Positions 1-10,729 of a stretch of DNA of 64,000 nt are shown in pieces. The stretch lies in NCBI GenBank assembly GCA_030035585.1, contig CM057476.1, positions 645,001 to 709,000 of the forward strand. Reading direction: 5' to 3'. The position numbers and the translations under genes are program-made. The notes below the pieces were generated by a model. That model was not told the DNA's origin. It did no database searches and saw nothing but the letters and a program-made list of their open reading frames with translations. The number at the start of each line of letters is the position of its first letter. Position 1 is the first letter of the stretch. This stretch comes from Dugong dugon. Taxonomy: Eukaryota; Chordata; Mammalia; Sirenia; Dugongidae.

Positions 1-779
1 TGTGATTAAGCCAGCCTTCCCAGGCTCCATCTCAGGACAGATGATTCTTACAGGACTCGCCAGTAGACACAGCTGCCTGGGGTCCCAGTGGCTGGGTCTT
101 TCCTGGTACGGTCCTCTGAAGTTCCTGAGACAAAGGGCCTGAGAAAGCAAAGGAAGGGCCTTGTCTTACTCATCTCTGTACATTGCAGCAAATGTTTACC
201 AAGCACCAGCTATGTACTGGGCATTGTTTCAGGCATGGCCTCGTAGGTGAACAGCACAGGCTGAAACCTCTGCCTTTTTGGTGCTTAAACTGCAGGACTC
301 CAAAGTCAGTACTCACATTGGTCCTTCTTCTCTCCGGACACCAGCTGGCTTATCTATAAAATGCCAGTTTGGGGCTAAGTTAGAGATTGGGGTAGCGGGT
401 TTATTCAATCTGTACATCTCACCTAAAGTTCTGAGAATCAGTGATTCTACGATGCTGCATCCAGGACCCCTCTTTCTCCTCCTGGCGGGCGTCCAGGGCC
501 CAGCCTGGTGGTTCCCTGAGGTTGGATTGAATCTCAAACCCTCTCACCCCCAGCCCAGAGAGGGGGGGAGGAAGGAGAGGCCGGGAGGTGATACAGTTTG
601 GTTTAGAGAAGGGGGAAGGTGGGAGGGAGACCACAAAGGGGGCTTCGACCTGGATCCTGCCTGACTCTGTCGTCCGTCCTCCCATAAAGTACCCCCCCTT
701 CCCCAATTCACGCAGACTACACAGCCTTGGCCAGGGACCCGCCTCCCTCTAGTCAGGTTCGGGCTTTATTCTGACTGCG
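1..779 (+). other. 5' flank of GALNT9
   Basis: No gene is seen. About 178-265 resembles an L2 3' end on the minus strand (attention to 'tttaccaagcacc..ctatgtactgggcattgtttcaggca'). The rest is unassigned unique sequence of moderate GC, becoming purine-rich at 560-650. Short open frames here have no family resemblance. Confidence 0.6.
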
Positions 780-1079
780 GGGGGCCCTGGGATCCCGGGA
801 CCCTCAGCGTTCAGGGAAGGGGCAAAGAGGGGGATGCGCGCGCTCTGACCCGGCCACGCCCTCTTGTCCTTAGCTTAGCCGAGGTGCGCACAGCGCTCCC
901 GCGCAGGTTCCAACAGCCGTCCCTGCCCCGCCCCGCCTCGGTCTGGCCTGCCTCGGGGCCACCCGGGAGCCAGCGCACCAAACCCCCGCACCCCAGCAGG
1001 CGGGAGGGCGGTGCTGCGCGGCGGGGCGGTCCTTGAGGTGGAGGCTGAAGGAGGGCGGGGAGGCGGGCTCGCCGTGTGC

Positions 1080-1580
1080 ATGCTGATGAGTTTGGAGGCC
1101 GCGTCACTCCGCACCGGCGCCTTGGCTGCGGGGCGGGCTGGAGCGGGCAGCGGCAGCCGGAGAGCCAAGCCCGCCAGCCCGGCGCCTCCCTCGCCATCCC
1201 CGGCGGCGCCGCGCGCTTCCGGCTCCTCCACGCCCGCTCCCGCTGCTCCCCGAGACGGGGCCGCGGCCCCTCCCTCTGCGGAGGATGCGGGCCGCTCCTC
1301 GCGCCCGCAGCCCCGAGCAGCCCCCGCGCACTGGGAGACAGGGCAGCGGCGGCCGGGCGCGCTGAGCCCGGCCGGGGCCGCGCCAAGGGCGCGCGAAGCG
1401 CGAGTGGTGCTGAAGGGGACAGCTCCCGCCGCACCCGGCGCCCGGGTGAGCCCTGTCTCTTCGGCCCCGCGTCTCCAGCGGGCCCCGCGACGAGGCCAGT
1501 GCTGGCTCATGGTCCCCGAAGTGGCGGGCCGGGCGGAGGCTCCTGCAGCCGCCGGGCCCACGGGGATGCCCCGTGGGTGA
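1080..1580 (+). other. Upstream ORF in the 5' UTR, same frame as GALNT9
   Basis: An ATG at 1080 opens 166 codons that end at the TGA at 1578-1580, in the same frame as GALNT9 and 27 nt before its ATG. In-frame internal ATGs lie at 1086, 1509 and 1566. The last gives a four-residue uORF (M-P-R-G-stop) with G at -3, which would persist with almost any transcription start. The predicted peptide is low-complexity Ala/Pro/Arg, as expected of GC-rich DNA, so I do not propose a functional protein. Any role would be in damping translation of GALNT9. Confidence 0.4.
1285..1365 (+). other. Short upstream ORF (26 codons) in another frame
   Basis: An ATG at 1285 with A at -3 (gaggATGc) opens 26 codons and stops with TGA at 1363-1365. 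It overlaps the longer upstream ORF in a different frame. It is relevant only if transcription starts upstream of it. No coding role is claimed. Confidence 0.3.
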
Positions 1581-1607
1581 GGCGGCCCCCAGCTCCCAGC
1601 CGCTTTC

Positions 1608-1848
1608 ATGGCGGTGGCCAGGAAGATCAAAACTTTGCTGACAGTCAACATCCTGGTGTTCGTGGGCATCATCCTCTTCTCCGTGTACTGCCGCCTGCAG
1701 GACCGCTCTGAGGAGCTGGTGCAGATCGTGAGCAGCGCCGACCGCCGGGTGCGCAGCCGGCACGCCAAGGTGGGCGCGCTGGTGGATCGGGAGGCCATCC
1801 TGCAACGCCTGGACCACCTGGAGGAGGTGGTCTACAACCAGCTGAATG
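1608..1848 (+). CDS. GALNT9: GALNT9 exon 1 (residues 1-80): cytosolic tail, membrane anchor, stem
   Basis: The exon encodes the start methionine, a short basic cytosolic tail (residues 1-8, with R5, K6 and K8), and one hydrophobic signal-anchor at about 9-28 (TLLTVNILVFVGIILFSVYC). A luminal stem follows, ending in a helix-prone stretch (about residues 64-80, LQRLDHLEEVVYNQLN), as expected for a type II Golgi glycosyltransferase. The ATG at 1608 was chosen because an in-frame TGA lies at 1578-1580, with no ATG between them, and because the protein start matches the family member. The initiation context is mixed, with T at -3 and G at +4. The donor is aatg|gtgaga after position 1848, leaving one nucleotide of the Gly81 codon. 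Exon 1 lies inside the CpG island. Confidence 0.96.
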
Positions 1849-3569
1849 GTGAGACCCACAGCGGCCCGAGCAGGACAAAGGGGCAGACGGGGTGGGAGGA
1901 GGATTGTCCCTGGTGCTGGGGACACCCCACGCTGAGCCGCTGGAACCGTGCTGACTGGAAGCTGCTGGGGTGGAAGTGTCTTCTGTGTTACTTTGGTATG
2001 AATGGGGTAGGGAGGCAGATAGAAAAGCGAAGCGCTCTTTGAGGGATCCAGGGCTTGACCTGGATGATCCATCGTTGGTTCATTTATTCGTCCAGTAGAT
2101 ACTTGAGAACATCGCCCCCCCAATCCCTCACGCACAATGACGCCAAACTTAACTGCCCTAGAGAACTTCTAAAGAGGCTTGAAGGCCCGCTCTAAGACCA
2201 GGCAATGTCCAGGTAGAAGGGTGAGGGGCCAGGGGTGCTTCTCCAGTAGCTGTGGGCGCCACGGCTTCAGCGGGAGCTGCTCCCCTCCCCCCTGGAGAAG
2301 TGGAAGGAGGATGGTGCAGCCGCCCTTCAGAGGTTGCTGATGTCGTGTCCTCAGCCTCTAAGGCTCCAGGTCGTTAATCAATGCTGTGGAGAAAGGATGC
2401 TGCCCTACGGCCACTCTGGCCTAGAGGGCTCCCGCCATGGGGACACCCAGGGCTTGCTCTGCAAAGTTTTGTTGTGGAAGAATGTGAAGCCATGGGCCAG
2501 TGTCTGTGGACAAATGCAGTGAAGGACTCCGCCAGGGGTTTGGCAGGAATCAATCACCAGTGGTGTAGTGGGTAGTGTGACTGGGCCTCAGAGTCCCTGG
2601 AGGCGTCTGCAGAAAGTCCAGCTCCTCAGTGGTGGTGGTGTGGGTCAGCCTGAGCATGGGACCAGGAGGGTCAGGGCCAGGAGCTTCCACTGGGGGTGGA
2701 GTACTTTTCCACTTTGGAGGCAGCAAGACAGGAAAAGGCAGCTGCTGTGCACTGTGCGGAGGTTCTGAGGAAGGAGGAGAAAAGTTTGTGCGTATTTACA
2801 TAATTAGTGGGATTTTTCTTTCTCATTTGTGCCAACAGCTCTGGTTTCGGCACTGACAGCACCAGCAGGAAGTATCAATAACAGGCTCAAGTAGGAGGTG
2901 TCGGAGCTGGGCTGTGCAGGCAGTTCCTCAGGGTCTGCAGCTCTGCCGGTTGTGCGTGTCAGGGCTCCTGAAGGCGGAGGGCAGTCCCGGGGTCCCTGCC
3001 AGGAAGGGGCATTGAGGCAGGCCTTGGGCAGCAACTCCCAGACTGTGCCAGGCTGGGCTCCCCGACGAGGACGGTCAAAGCCTTTATTTAGTCTGCAGCG
3101 CTGCTCCTCACGGGGAGGGCATCCTCCTGACTTCCCAGGAGCCTTCTTGTCACCCACAGAACTCCTCATCTTCCCACAGATGTTGCTCGTGAGCCTTATG
3201 GCTTTTCGGATCTCTTCTCTTGGGCTGAAGCCATGAGGGGAGGGAAGTTGAGTTCAAGTGGCCGCTTGGCCATTCCAGCGGTGATTCATCGCCTGGAAGG
3301 TGGTGTGCCCCGTAATAGCACAGCGCTTATTGAACTGCGTCTGCCAGGGTGTTATGGTCTCGTTTATGGGAAGGACCAGAGGATTATATAAAAACATTGG
3401 CAGCATGCTGGGTTGTGTAACATCACAGTGGCCAGCTTGGCTCTGAGAGTGCCTTTCCTTGTCTCGCCCTTCAAGGTGAGAAGGAGCCCGATGTTTTGGT
3501 GGCAGAAGGAGCCAGGACCTTTGCTCTGCTTTCCTGACATGACAGGAGATAAGGGGGTCCTCCGCAAAG

Positions 3570-3795
3570 TGGGACACACCCCACCTCTCCCCTGCCTCCT
3601 TTCTGCTCCCCCTCTCCTTCTCCTTCTCTGGCTTCTTCCTCCTAACCCCTCTCCCTTCCTCCCCTTTTCCTGTCTTTCATCCTTCCTTCCTTCTCTTATT
3701 CCTCCTTCCTCCGCCTCCTAATCTCCCTCCCCTGCCTGTCTCCTCCTCCTCCCTCCTCGGGCTCCATCTCTCTCCCTCTCTGCCCTCTTCTGAAG
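3570..3795 (+). repeat. Polypyrimidine (C/T) tract
   Basis: About 225 bp of nearly unbroken C and T (ccctctccttctccttctct and similar). The minus strand is purine-rich. Low-complexity DNA; short frames in it are meaningless. Confidence 0.85.
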
Positions 3796-4042
3796 AGGCT
3801 GTATCACATCCCCTCTGTATTCTATGTTTCCAACCTGGTAGTTATTCAGTACTTGTTCCTGGAGATGACAAGAGACACACATGCTCATTCAGGTTGGTCC
3901 TCAAGGAGATAGTAGTGCAAAAGTGGGGTTGGCATGTGTTCATGTGGAATCATCTGAAAACTATACCCTCTCCAAGCCTGGGCAGATCTCTTGTTGAAAT
4001 GCACTAAGAAAAGCAGAGGGAGGCTTCCTGGAGGGGGCAAGC

Positions 4043-5188
4043 CCTGCCCCCAATGGCCTGCCCCCATCTCCTATCCCCCTGTGGCCTGCCCCTCATGGCC
4101 TGCCCCCCATCTCCTGTGCCCCCATGGCCTGTCCCCCATCTCCTATCCCCCTGTGGCCTGCCCCCCATCTCCTATCCCCCTGTGGCCTGCCCCCAATGGC
4201 CTGCCCCCCATCTCCTGTGCCCCCATGACCTGTTCCCCCATCTCCTGTTCCCCCATCTCCTGTCCCCCATGACCTGTTCCCCCATCTCCTGTCCCCCCAT
4301 GGCCTGCCCCCCATCTCCTATCCCCCTGTGGCCTGCCCCCAATGGCCTGCCCCCCATCTCCTGTCCCCCCCATGACCTGTCCCCCCATGGCCTGTCCCCC
4401 ATGGCCTGCCCCCCATCTCCTATCCCCCTGTGGCCTGCCCCCAATGGCCTGCCCCCCATCTCCTGTGCCCCCATGACCTGTTCCCCATCTCCTGTGCCCC
4501 CATGGCCTGTTCCCCCATCTCCTGTCCCCCCATGGCCTGCCCCCCATCTCCTATACCCCTGTGGCCTGCCCCCAATGGCCTGCCCCCCATCTCCTGTGCC
4601 CCCATGACCTGTTCCCCCATCTCCTGTGCCCCCATGGCCTGTTCCCCCATCTCCTGTCCCCCCATGGCATGCCCCCCATCTCCTGTCCCCCCCATGACCT
4701 GTCTCCCCATGGCCTGTCCCCCATGGCCTGCCCCCCATCTCCTGTGCCCCCATGACCTGTTCCCCCATCTCCTGTGCCCCCATGGCCTGTTCCCCCATCT
4801 CCTGTCCCCCATGGCCTACACCTCATCTCCTATCCCCCTGTGGCCTGCCCCCAATGGCCTGCCCCCCATCTCCTGTGCCCCCATGACCTGTTCCCCCATC
4901 TCCTGTGCCCCCATGGCCTGTTCCCCCATATCCTGTCCTCCATGGCCTGCCCCCATCTCCTGTCCCCCCCCATGACCTGTCCCCCCATTTCCTGTCCCCC
5001 CATGGCCTGTCCCCCATGGCCTGCCCCCCATCTCCTGTCTCCCCATGGCCTGTCCCCCATGGTCTGCTCCTCCATGGCCTGTGCCCCATGGCCTGACCCC
5101 CATCTCCTGTCCCCCCATGGCCTGCCTCCCATGGCCTGTACCCCCATGGCCTACCCCCTATTACCTGGCCCCCTCCCCATGGCCTGCT
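4043..5188 (+). repeat. C-rich minisatellite of about 1.15 kb
   Basis: Tandem array of short units (about 14-17 bp) of the forms ccccatggcctgtc, ccccatctcctgtg, ccccatgacctgtt and ccctgtggcctgcc. They are arranged in irregular longer blocks, such as the recurring atctcctatccccctgtggc at about 4139, 4167, 4316, 4417, 4548 and 4827. The minus strand has frequent runs of 4-6 G. Open frames on both strands (PPSPVPPW, MGGRPWGDRRW types) are by-products of the array. Confidence 0.97.
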
Positions 5189-6062
5189 CTATCTGAGATC
5201 TGAGAAATGCAAAATTGATTCCTGGGAGTTGCCACCGGATACTGACTTTGCTGAGTTTAGAAAGGAGAGAGAGAAATCCAAAACTAAATTGATTTATCAC
5301 TTGTATGTTCTCTATCCTGCCTGCCTCCTGGGCAAAGCCACCCTGGCTTGAAGGGCTTGGTGGGAAGGGCCTGGCGTCCCAGGAGGGAGAGGAGCCACGT
5401 CTCAATCTGAGTGGGCGAGACAGGGAGGTGTGTGGGTTGGGGGAGCAGGGCCCAGAGCAGGCACTCTCCCCACACCCTTTCTTCAGCTGTTCCAGTGGCC
5501 TTTATTGGCAATGTCTTATCGACCTTGGCAGAGAACCACTAAGTGGTATGTGAGATTCTCATGCATAGGGCCTGGGAGAAGAGGGAGTGTGCTGGCTGGT
5601 CGTTGCTGCAGGAAATGCAGTGCAGTCAATTCCCACGTGGACTTGAGCATGAGATTCAAAATTCAGTGCTCAGGGCAAAAGGAAAATGTTTATAGACAAA
5701 GTCATTCTTCTGAAAATCTCTTAAATTGCACATAATGTCCAGCATTCTTATGAACACGCAGTCTGAAAACCAGTGAGCTAGACCAAAGGAGAAAAGAAAG
5801 AAATGTCTCATGTGGATGTGTGGGTATTCACACCCTTCTGCCTTTAAGAAAACGATCAAATCCTCAGTGATGGGGAGGGGGCTGCGGGGGATTCTAACGT
5901 GTTCCTGCTTGTTTGCAAAGTTTACCACTCTCTGTCCCAATATTCAGCCTCTGCAGATTTAAAACACATTGATCTATTTTTGCTATGCAGGGCATTAAAC
6001 AGATGTAGGTAACCACCTAGTAATAGGGCTTGGCACACAGTAGACACTAAAACAAACAAGAG

Positions 6063-6249
6063 AGCAGCTGACTCTGACTTACGGTGACCCCATGTGTGTC
6101 AGAGTAGAACTGTGCTCCATAGGGTTTTTGAGGGCTGATTTTTCAGAAGGAGATTGCCAGGCCGTTCTTCCAAGGTGCCTCTGGGTGGACTCTAACCTCC
6201 AGCCTTCTGGTTAGCAGCCAAGCATCTTAATCATTTTTGCTCAGGGACT
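6063..6249 (-). mobile_element. AfroSINE copy, minus orientation
   Basis: Read on the + strand it shows the reversed tail (ctgactctgacttacggtgaccccat), middle (gattgccaggccgttcttcc) and reversed tRNA-like head (ggttagcagccaagc..gctcagggact). Worn copy; no target duplication was recognised. Confidence 0.9.
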
Positions 6250-8104
6250 GGCTCAGTCTAAATCTGCTCAATCAGCAGAGAGAAGAACCTGGCCCTCTCT
6301 GGCAGGCTATCCTGCTCATGCTTTTGGCATGTTCTGAGGAGCCCCCCCCAGGAGGAATGAGCGAACGGAGCTGGGGGAAGAAGGGTGGGTTTGGTTTGGG
6401 CTGTGTTTGTTTGTTCTTGACGAAGGTTGTTTCTAAAAGTCCATGCACGTGTGCTTTGGCTCCGTACTTTGACTGCTGAGCACAAGTCCACACAGCACCA
6501 CGTTACCTTCAAAACGTCAGTGCTGCATGAGATCTCACTTTATAGGTGAGACCGCCAGGAGACGGTGAGACAGAATGACCTGCCCAAGGTCATTTGGAAA
6601 GTTAGTGGTGGCAGCAGCTTAAAGTGGTACTTGCTTTAGAATGATCTACATTTCCACAGTTGTTGAAAAACCAAGAAGGTCCAATGGTAGAATAACAGGT
6701 GCTGACCAGCACATTCCCAGGGGCACAGGCAGCCTTCTGGACCACTGCAAACCAGTCCCCCTTGCTCCTCCCCTGGGAGCTCTGGCCCCAAATCCTAGGC
6801 TGAAACTGCTCTCTCCCAAACTCCAGAAATTCACAGACAACTTGCAGAGTTTTTACCTTTTTGTACATAACACCTGTACTGTGCTTTACTCTGAGGGCAA
6901 GAACTTTTGTTTGTTTTGTTCACAGCTATGACCTCCAGGACCCAAGACAGTGCCATAGTCAGAGCTCCATAAATATTTGTTGAATAAACAAATGAGCAGA
7001 TTTTCCTCTAAACAATTCACCATTTTTACTTAAATAAATTTATTTTAAAAGAAGACTATGTATCACCACCATAGCCATAAACAGAAAATGACTGTACAGA
7101 CGAAGGCAGTGAAAACAAACGGATGTTAAGAAGCCCAGTGAGATGTTGTTGCCACCAGAAGGCCCTGAGCCCGCAGCCTGCTCTCCCCTCGTTAGAAAGG
7201 GAGATGAACAAGCCTAAGGCGCGTGTGGGAGCCGTGTTAGTGCCGGACCAAGAGCGTCTCCTTGAAGAAGTCAGAGGGTTGAAACAGACTTGGAAAGGGA
7301 ACGCGTTTCTCATGGTGTGATTCGGGGTTGTCTAGTGCTGTGTTCATCACCCACCCCAAGTCACCTCTGCACCCTGGTCCTATCAGATCCCATACTTTGG
7401 GAAACCCTGGTCTGGGGATGACACTGTTGGGGGACTTTGAGGAAAGGGTAGGAGGTTGGGGGAATGGGTTGGTAGGCTGCTAAAGGGGTGTATGTTCTGC
7501 CTCCACTCAATGGGTTCTCAGGTCTCTGATCAGGAAGTCAAAATCCAACCAGTAGTCTCAGCTTCATGAGTTATTAATAATCAAAACCCTTGCTATCTAG
7601 AACTGATGGCCCAGAGGGAGGTGAGAAAGGAAGGGAGGCAGAAAGAATGACACACTATTTCCCAAAAGGTGCCTTGGACCCTCTGACTCAGAAGGGCAAA
7701 TATCTAGGTATGAAGGTGTCTTCCTGCACCCCGAGTCAAAAGTAATGGCATTTTCTGGAGTGATGGGCAGATATCACAGCTGAGAGGCAAATGTGGGGTC
7801 CCGAAGGAATCTGTCCGAAGATTCCTCACCCTGAATGGGCAGTAGGCCCCTGGTCTCTCCACCCCAGGAACAGCCTCTTGCTCACTCAAGGTTTCAAACA
7901 TGGCCCTGGAACATATTCTCCATGAGGACAGTGAGTTCGTCCTTCCTGCTTGTCACCCCTGGCACAGAGAGGATGCCTGTCAACATTTTGTTTCAATGGA
8001 TGAAAGAATGCATGAAGCGCAAGATGTGTCGTGGAGGAGGAAAGGGAACAGCTGTCTGAGGAAAGGGTCCAAGCATTCCTAGAAGGCATCTGGTTGCTCT
8101 GATG

Positions 8105-8165
8105 GCTCCATCTTTGAACATTTATTGACCTCCACTGTGTGCCTGCCCTAGCGCCTTCATCCCCA
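8105..8165 (-). mobile_element. L2 3' end fragment
   Basis: gaacatttattgacctccac and tgtgtgcctgccctagcgcc resemble the reversed L2 3' end. Confidence 0.55.
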
Positions 8166-8174
8166 TGAGCCTCC

Positions 8175-8600
8175 TGCATGTCGATAAGACATTAGTTTGT
8201 AGAAAAGGGCTTCCGAGCTCCCTTTACGCATAAGCAATTCCATTTTGGAAATGCTTTCAAATATTCTACATGTTAGTGAATGGGATTTCCTCCAGAAAGC
8301 CTCTCCAAAAATGGCCCACCGCTGGCTCCAGGGGCCTTTCCAGCTTGAGTCCATCACTGGTGACCCTTTCCTGAATTGCTTTATGAGTTACAATGTTCCT
8401 ACATTGTAATCGAAACAGTCAGTGTTGCCGGGGCCAGAAAAAATAGCCGTGATCTGTTTAACACTTCAATAGTGAATCCTGAAGTCTTGTTTCAAAATGG
8501 CGTCCACATTTAATTGGGTAGCCTATCCTCAGTGTCAGCTTCACAGCTTACTTACTGTATTCATTTACTACAAAGAGTGAAAAACTAATGAATACCCCCA
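8175..8600 (+). promoter_or_regulatory. Candidate conserved non-coding block, intron 1
   Basis: Repeat-free stretch with ttgtagaaaagggcttccga, cctacattgtaatcgaaaca and cacatttaattgggtagcct. No exon signals. Listed only as a candidate for cross-species comparison. Confidence 0.2.
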
Positions 8601-10392
8601 ATGGGAGCACAATCTGTCACACCAGTGGTGAGGGCAGGTCAGGGGCTGTTTTGCAGTGATTGCCTTGCCTGTCTTCCCTATCGTCCCCGTGTCCACGGCC
8701 CTCAGAGGGGCCTGTGGTTACATTTCGTTCCATCTGAGAAGATGAAGAGCATTCTGGTTTTGTATTTTCTTCTCTCCTTTTTACGTGTGCTCCTACCCCG
8801 GCTTCTTTGCGAGATCCCTTAGACCACAGATCTGTACGAACATGGGGATCTGTCCTTCACGTGCAGACCCAGACACTGGATGCTTGGGGAGGGGGGTGAA
8901 AAGCAGTGATGCCACACCCCTCAACAAAGGCCCCTCACGTCATTCCCTTTGGTGGAGAGTGGGCCTCCAGGCCTGCCTCTGTTCTCAGACTTGTGCATGG
9001 ATCTGGTGGCCTGGCACTTCTAGGAATAATTCATGCTGGCAGTGACTCTCGGCTTGCTGGGGCCAGTGATTGCATTTACAATTCAGCTCAGCAATCTGCA
9101 TATTTCAAAGGCTGGGAACTATTTTCTGAAAGGACAGTAGATCCTTCACCGGCTAGAAATGCGACAAAAATAAGTCTCTATAAATTTCCATATCAGATGT
9201 CCCACCAATGACATCCCAGGATGGGATCCAAGTCTGAAGATAAGTCTGGGCGACATCTTCATTCTGCTCTCACAAAGCACAGGCACCTCTGGGGGAAGGA
9301 GGAGACGGAGAAGCCCACGGCTGAGAGAAGGAGAGGTAAAGCAGTTCCATGGCTAGATGGTCCCATGATATGCCCTCAGGGTGCCCATCATCCTTGTGAA
9401 GCCCTGTAGGAAGACTATCTCCCCAGTCACTCCACTGGGTGATCATCTGGTGTCAACTCGAGTCTGACAATCTTCCCCCTTAATTGCCATTCACAGAAAG
9501 TAGAAACTCATTTTCCGGGATGTTTAAAAGGTACTTAAGAGCTGCATTATCTGACAGTACGGAGGCGAGAGGGAGCAGCCACACCATGTGTCTGGCAGTA
9601 GCAAAGCAAACGTGGAATGTGGCAAGCCCTGGGCTCCAAGAGTTCCTGCTCCTTATTCTAGGTCCTCCTGCTGGTTATTCCCGCTGGGGCCTCAGGTCAT
9701 TGTGACCATTTGGACACGGGAGAGGACGCATTATAAAGAAGGAGCTGAAAGGAGGAGAAGGAGGCTGCCCCCTCCTGAGACGTTCCTGGTGGAAGTGCAG
9801 TGGCTGGGACCAGGGCCCTTCCTGGGCTGGGATTAGCATCTGTGGGCCCGACTTCCAGAGAAGGAAGGTCCCTCCCCACGCCATTTATCCAGGAGTCCCT
9901 CTGTTCCTCAAGGAAATGCTCCTGATTCTGTATCATGGAGGATTCCTCGTGAATGTGGCAGATAAGCCTCTGCCTCTGGGGTTGATGCCAGTGGGGAGCA
10001 CAAGTGGCAAAAACAGCCCATTTCAGATGCAACCCATGCCGGGAGAACAACAGTGGGGGGTGGCGGGGGTTGGGGCCATCTTCAGATGGGAGTCAGGCTC
10101 CTCTGACAATGTTTGGACAGAGCCATGGAGGAAGAGAAGAGCCGGCTAGGAGAGGGCTGAGGGACAGCATGCCGACGGGGGCCGCGCGCATTCCCACGGC
10201 AGGTTCCTGGGAGGAGCCCTGGACAGGACGGTGGGTGTCCTGTGGGCATTGGGAAGCACCTGGAGGTTCTTGAGCAGTGGTGTCTGATGCAAGTGTCTCA
10301 ATCGCAGGCACACTCAGATTCCATCTGTGGCGGGAATAACAGTGAGTCTCTCAATTCCTTAAAGCCCATTCATGATTCCACTTGGACCTGTT

Positions 10393-10729
10393 ATTGTTAG
10401 TTGTCATCCGCTCGGTTCTGACTCATGGTGACCTCAGGCACAACAGAATGAAACAGTGCCTGGTCCTGCACCGTTTTCAAGATCGTCGATACGCTCGAGT
10501 CCATTGCCACAGCCATTGTGTATTCTGAATGCCTTCCAGCCTAGCAGGTTCATCTTCTAGCACCGTATCAGACAGTGTTCTGTTGTGATCCATTGGGTTT
10601 TCAATGGCTGATTTTTGGAAGCAGATTGCCAGGCCTTTCTTCTGGGTGGAGCCTCTGGGTGGACTCAAGCTTCCAACCTCTCAGTCAGCAGCTGCGTGTG
10701 TTCACTGTTTGCACCACCTAAGGACTCCG
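10393..10729 (-). mobile_element. Long-form AfroSINE with serine-type head, minus orientation
   Basis: About 337 bp. The reversed tail starts ttgttagttgtcatccgctc, and the reversed head ends gtttgcaccacctaaggact. The extra central block (10440-10600) matches the centre of the copy at 21666-22067, which has a different head. It also matches the 3' end of the RTE fragment at 23790. Confidence 0.85.

Larger units (their letters stand above)
780..1850 (+). promoter_or_regulatory. GALNT9: CpG island with presumed GALNT9 promoter and 5' UTR
   Basis: CpG density rises sharply near 780 and falls after exon 1. GC-box-like strings occur at 923-937 (ctgccccgccccgcc), 1020-1028 and 1050-1065. I see no TATA box. 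The layout fits a CpG-island promoter for a gene expressed mainly in brain, which is inference from the known family member. The transcription start cannot be placed by eye. If it lies near the GC boxes, the 5' UTR would be about 500-650 nt and would contain the upstream ORFs listed separately. Confidence 0.75.

Noticed and set aside
811-2135. Long minus-strand open frames of 207-343 codons over the CpG island
   Set aside because: They are antisense to GALNT9 exon 1 and open because of high GC. No family resemblance, and they cross the exon-intron border without regard to it.
4053-5196. Many long proline-rich (+) and glycine/arginine-rich (-) open frames
   Set aside because: They are all readings of one short-unit minisatellite in several frames of both strands, with no start context, splice signals or homology.
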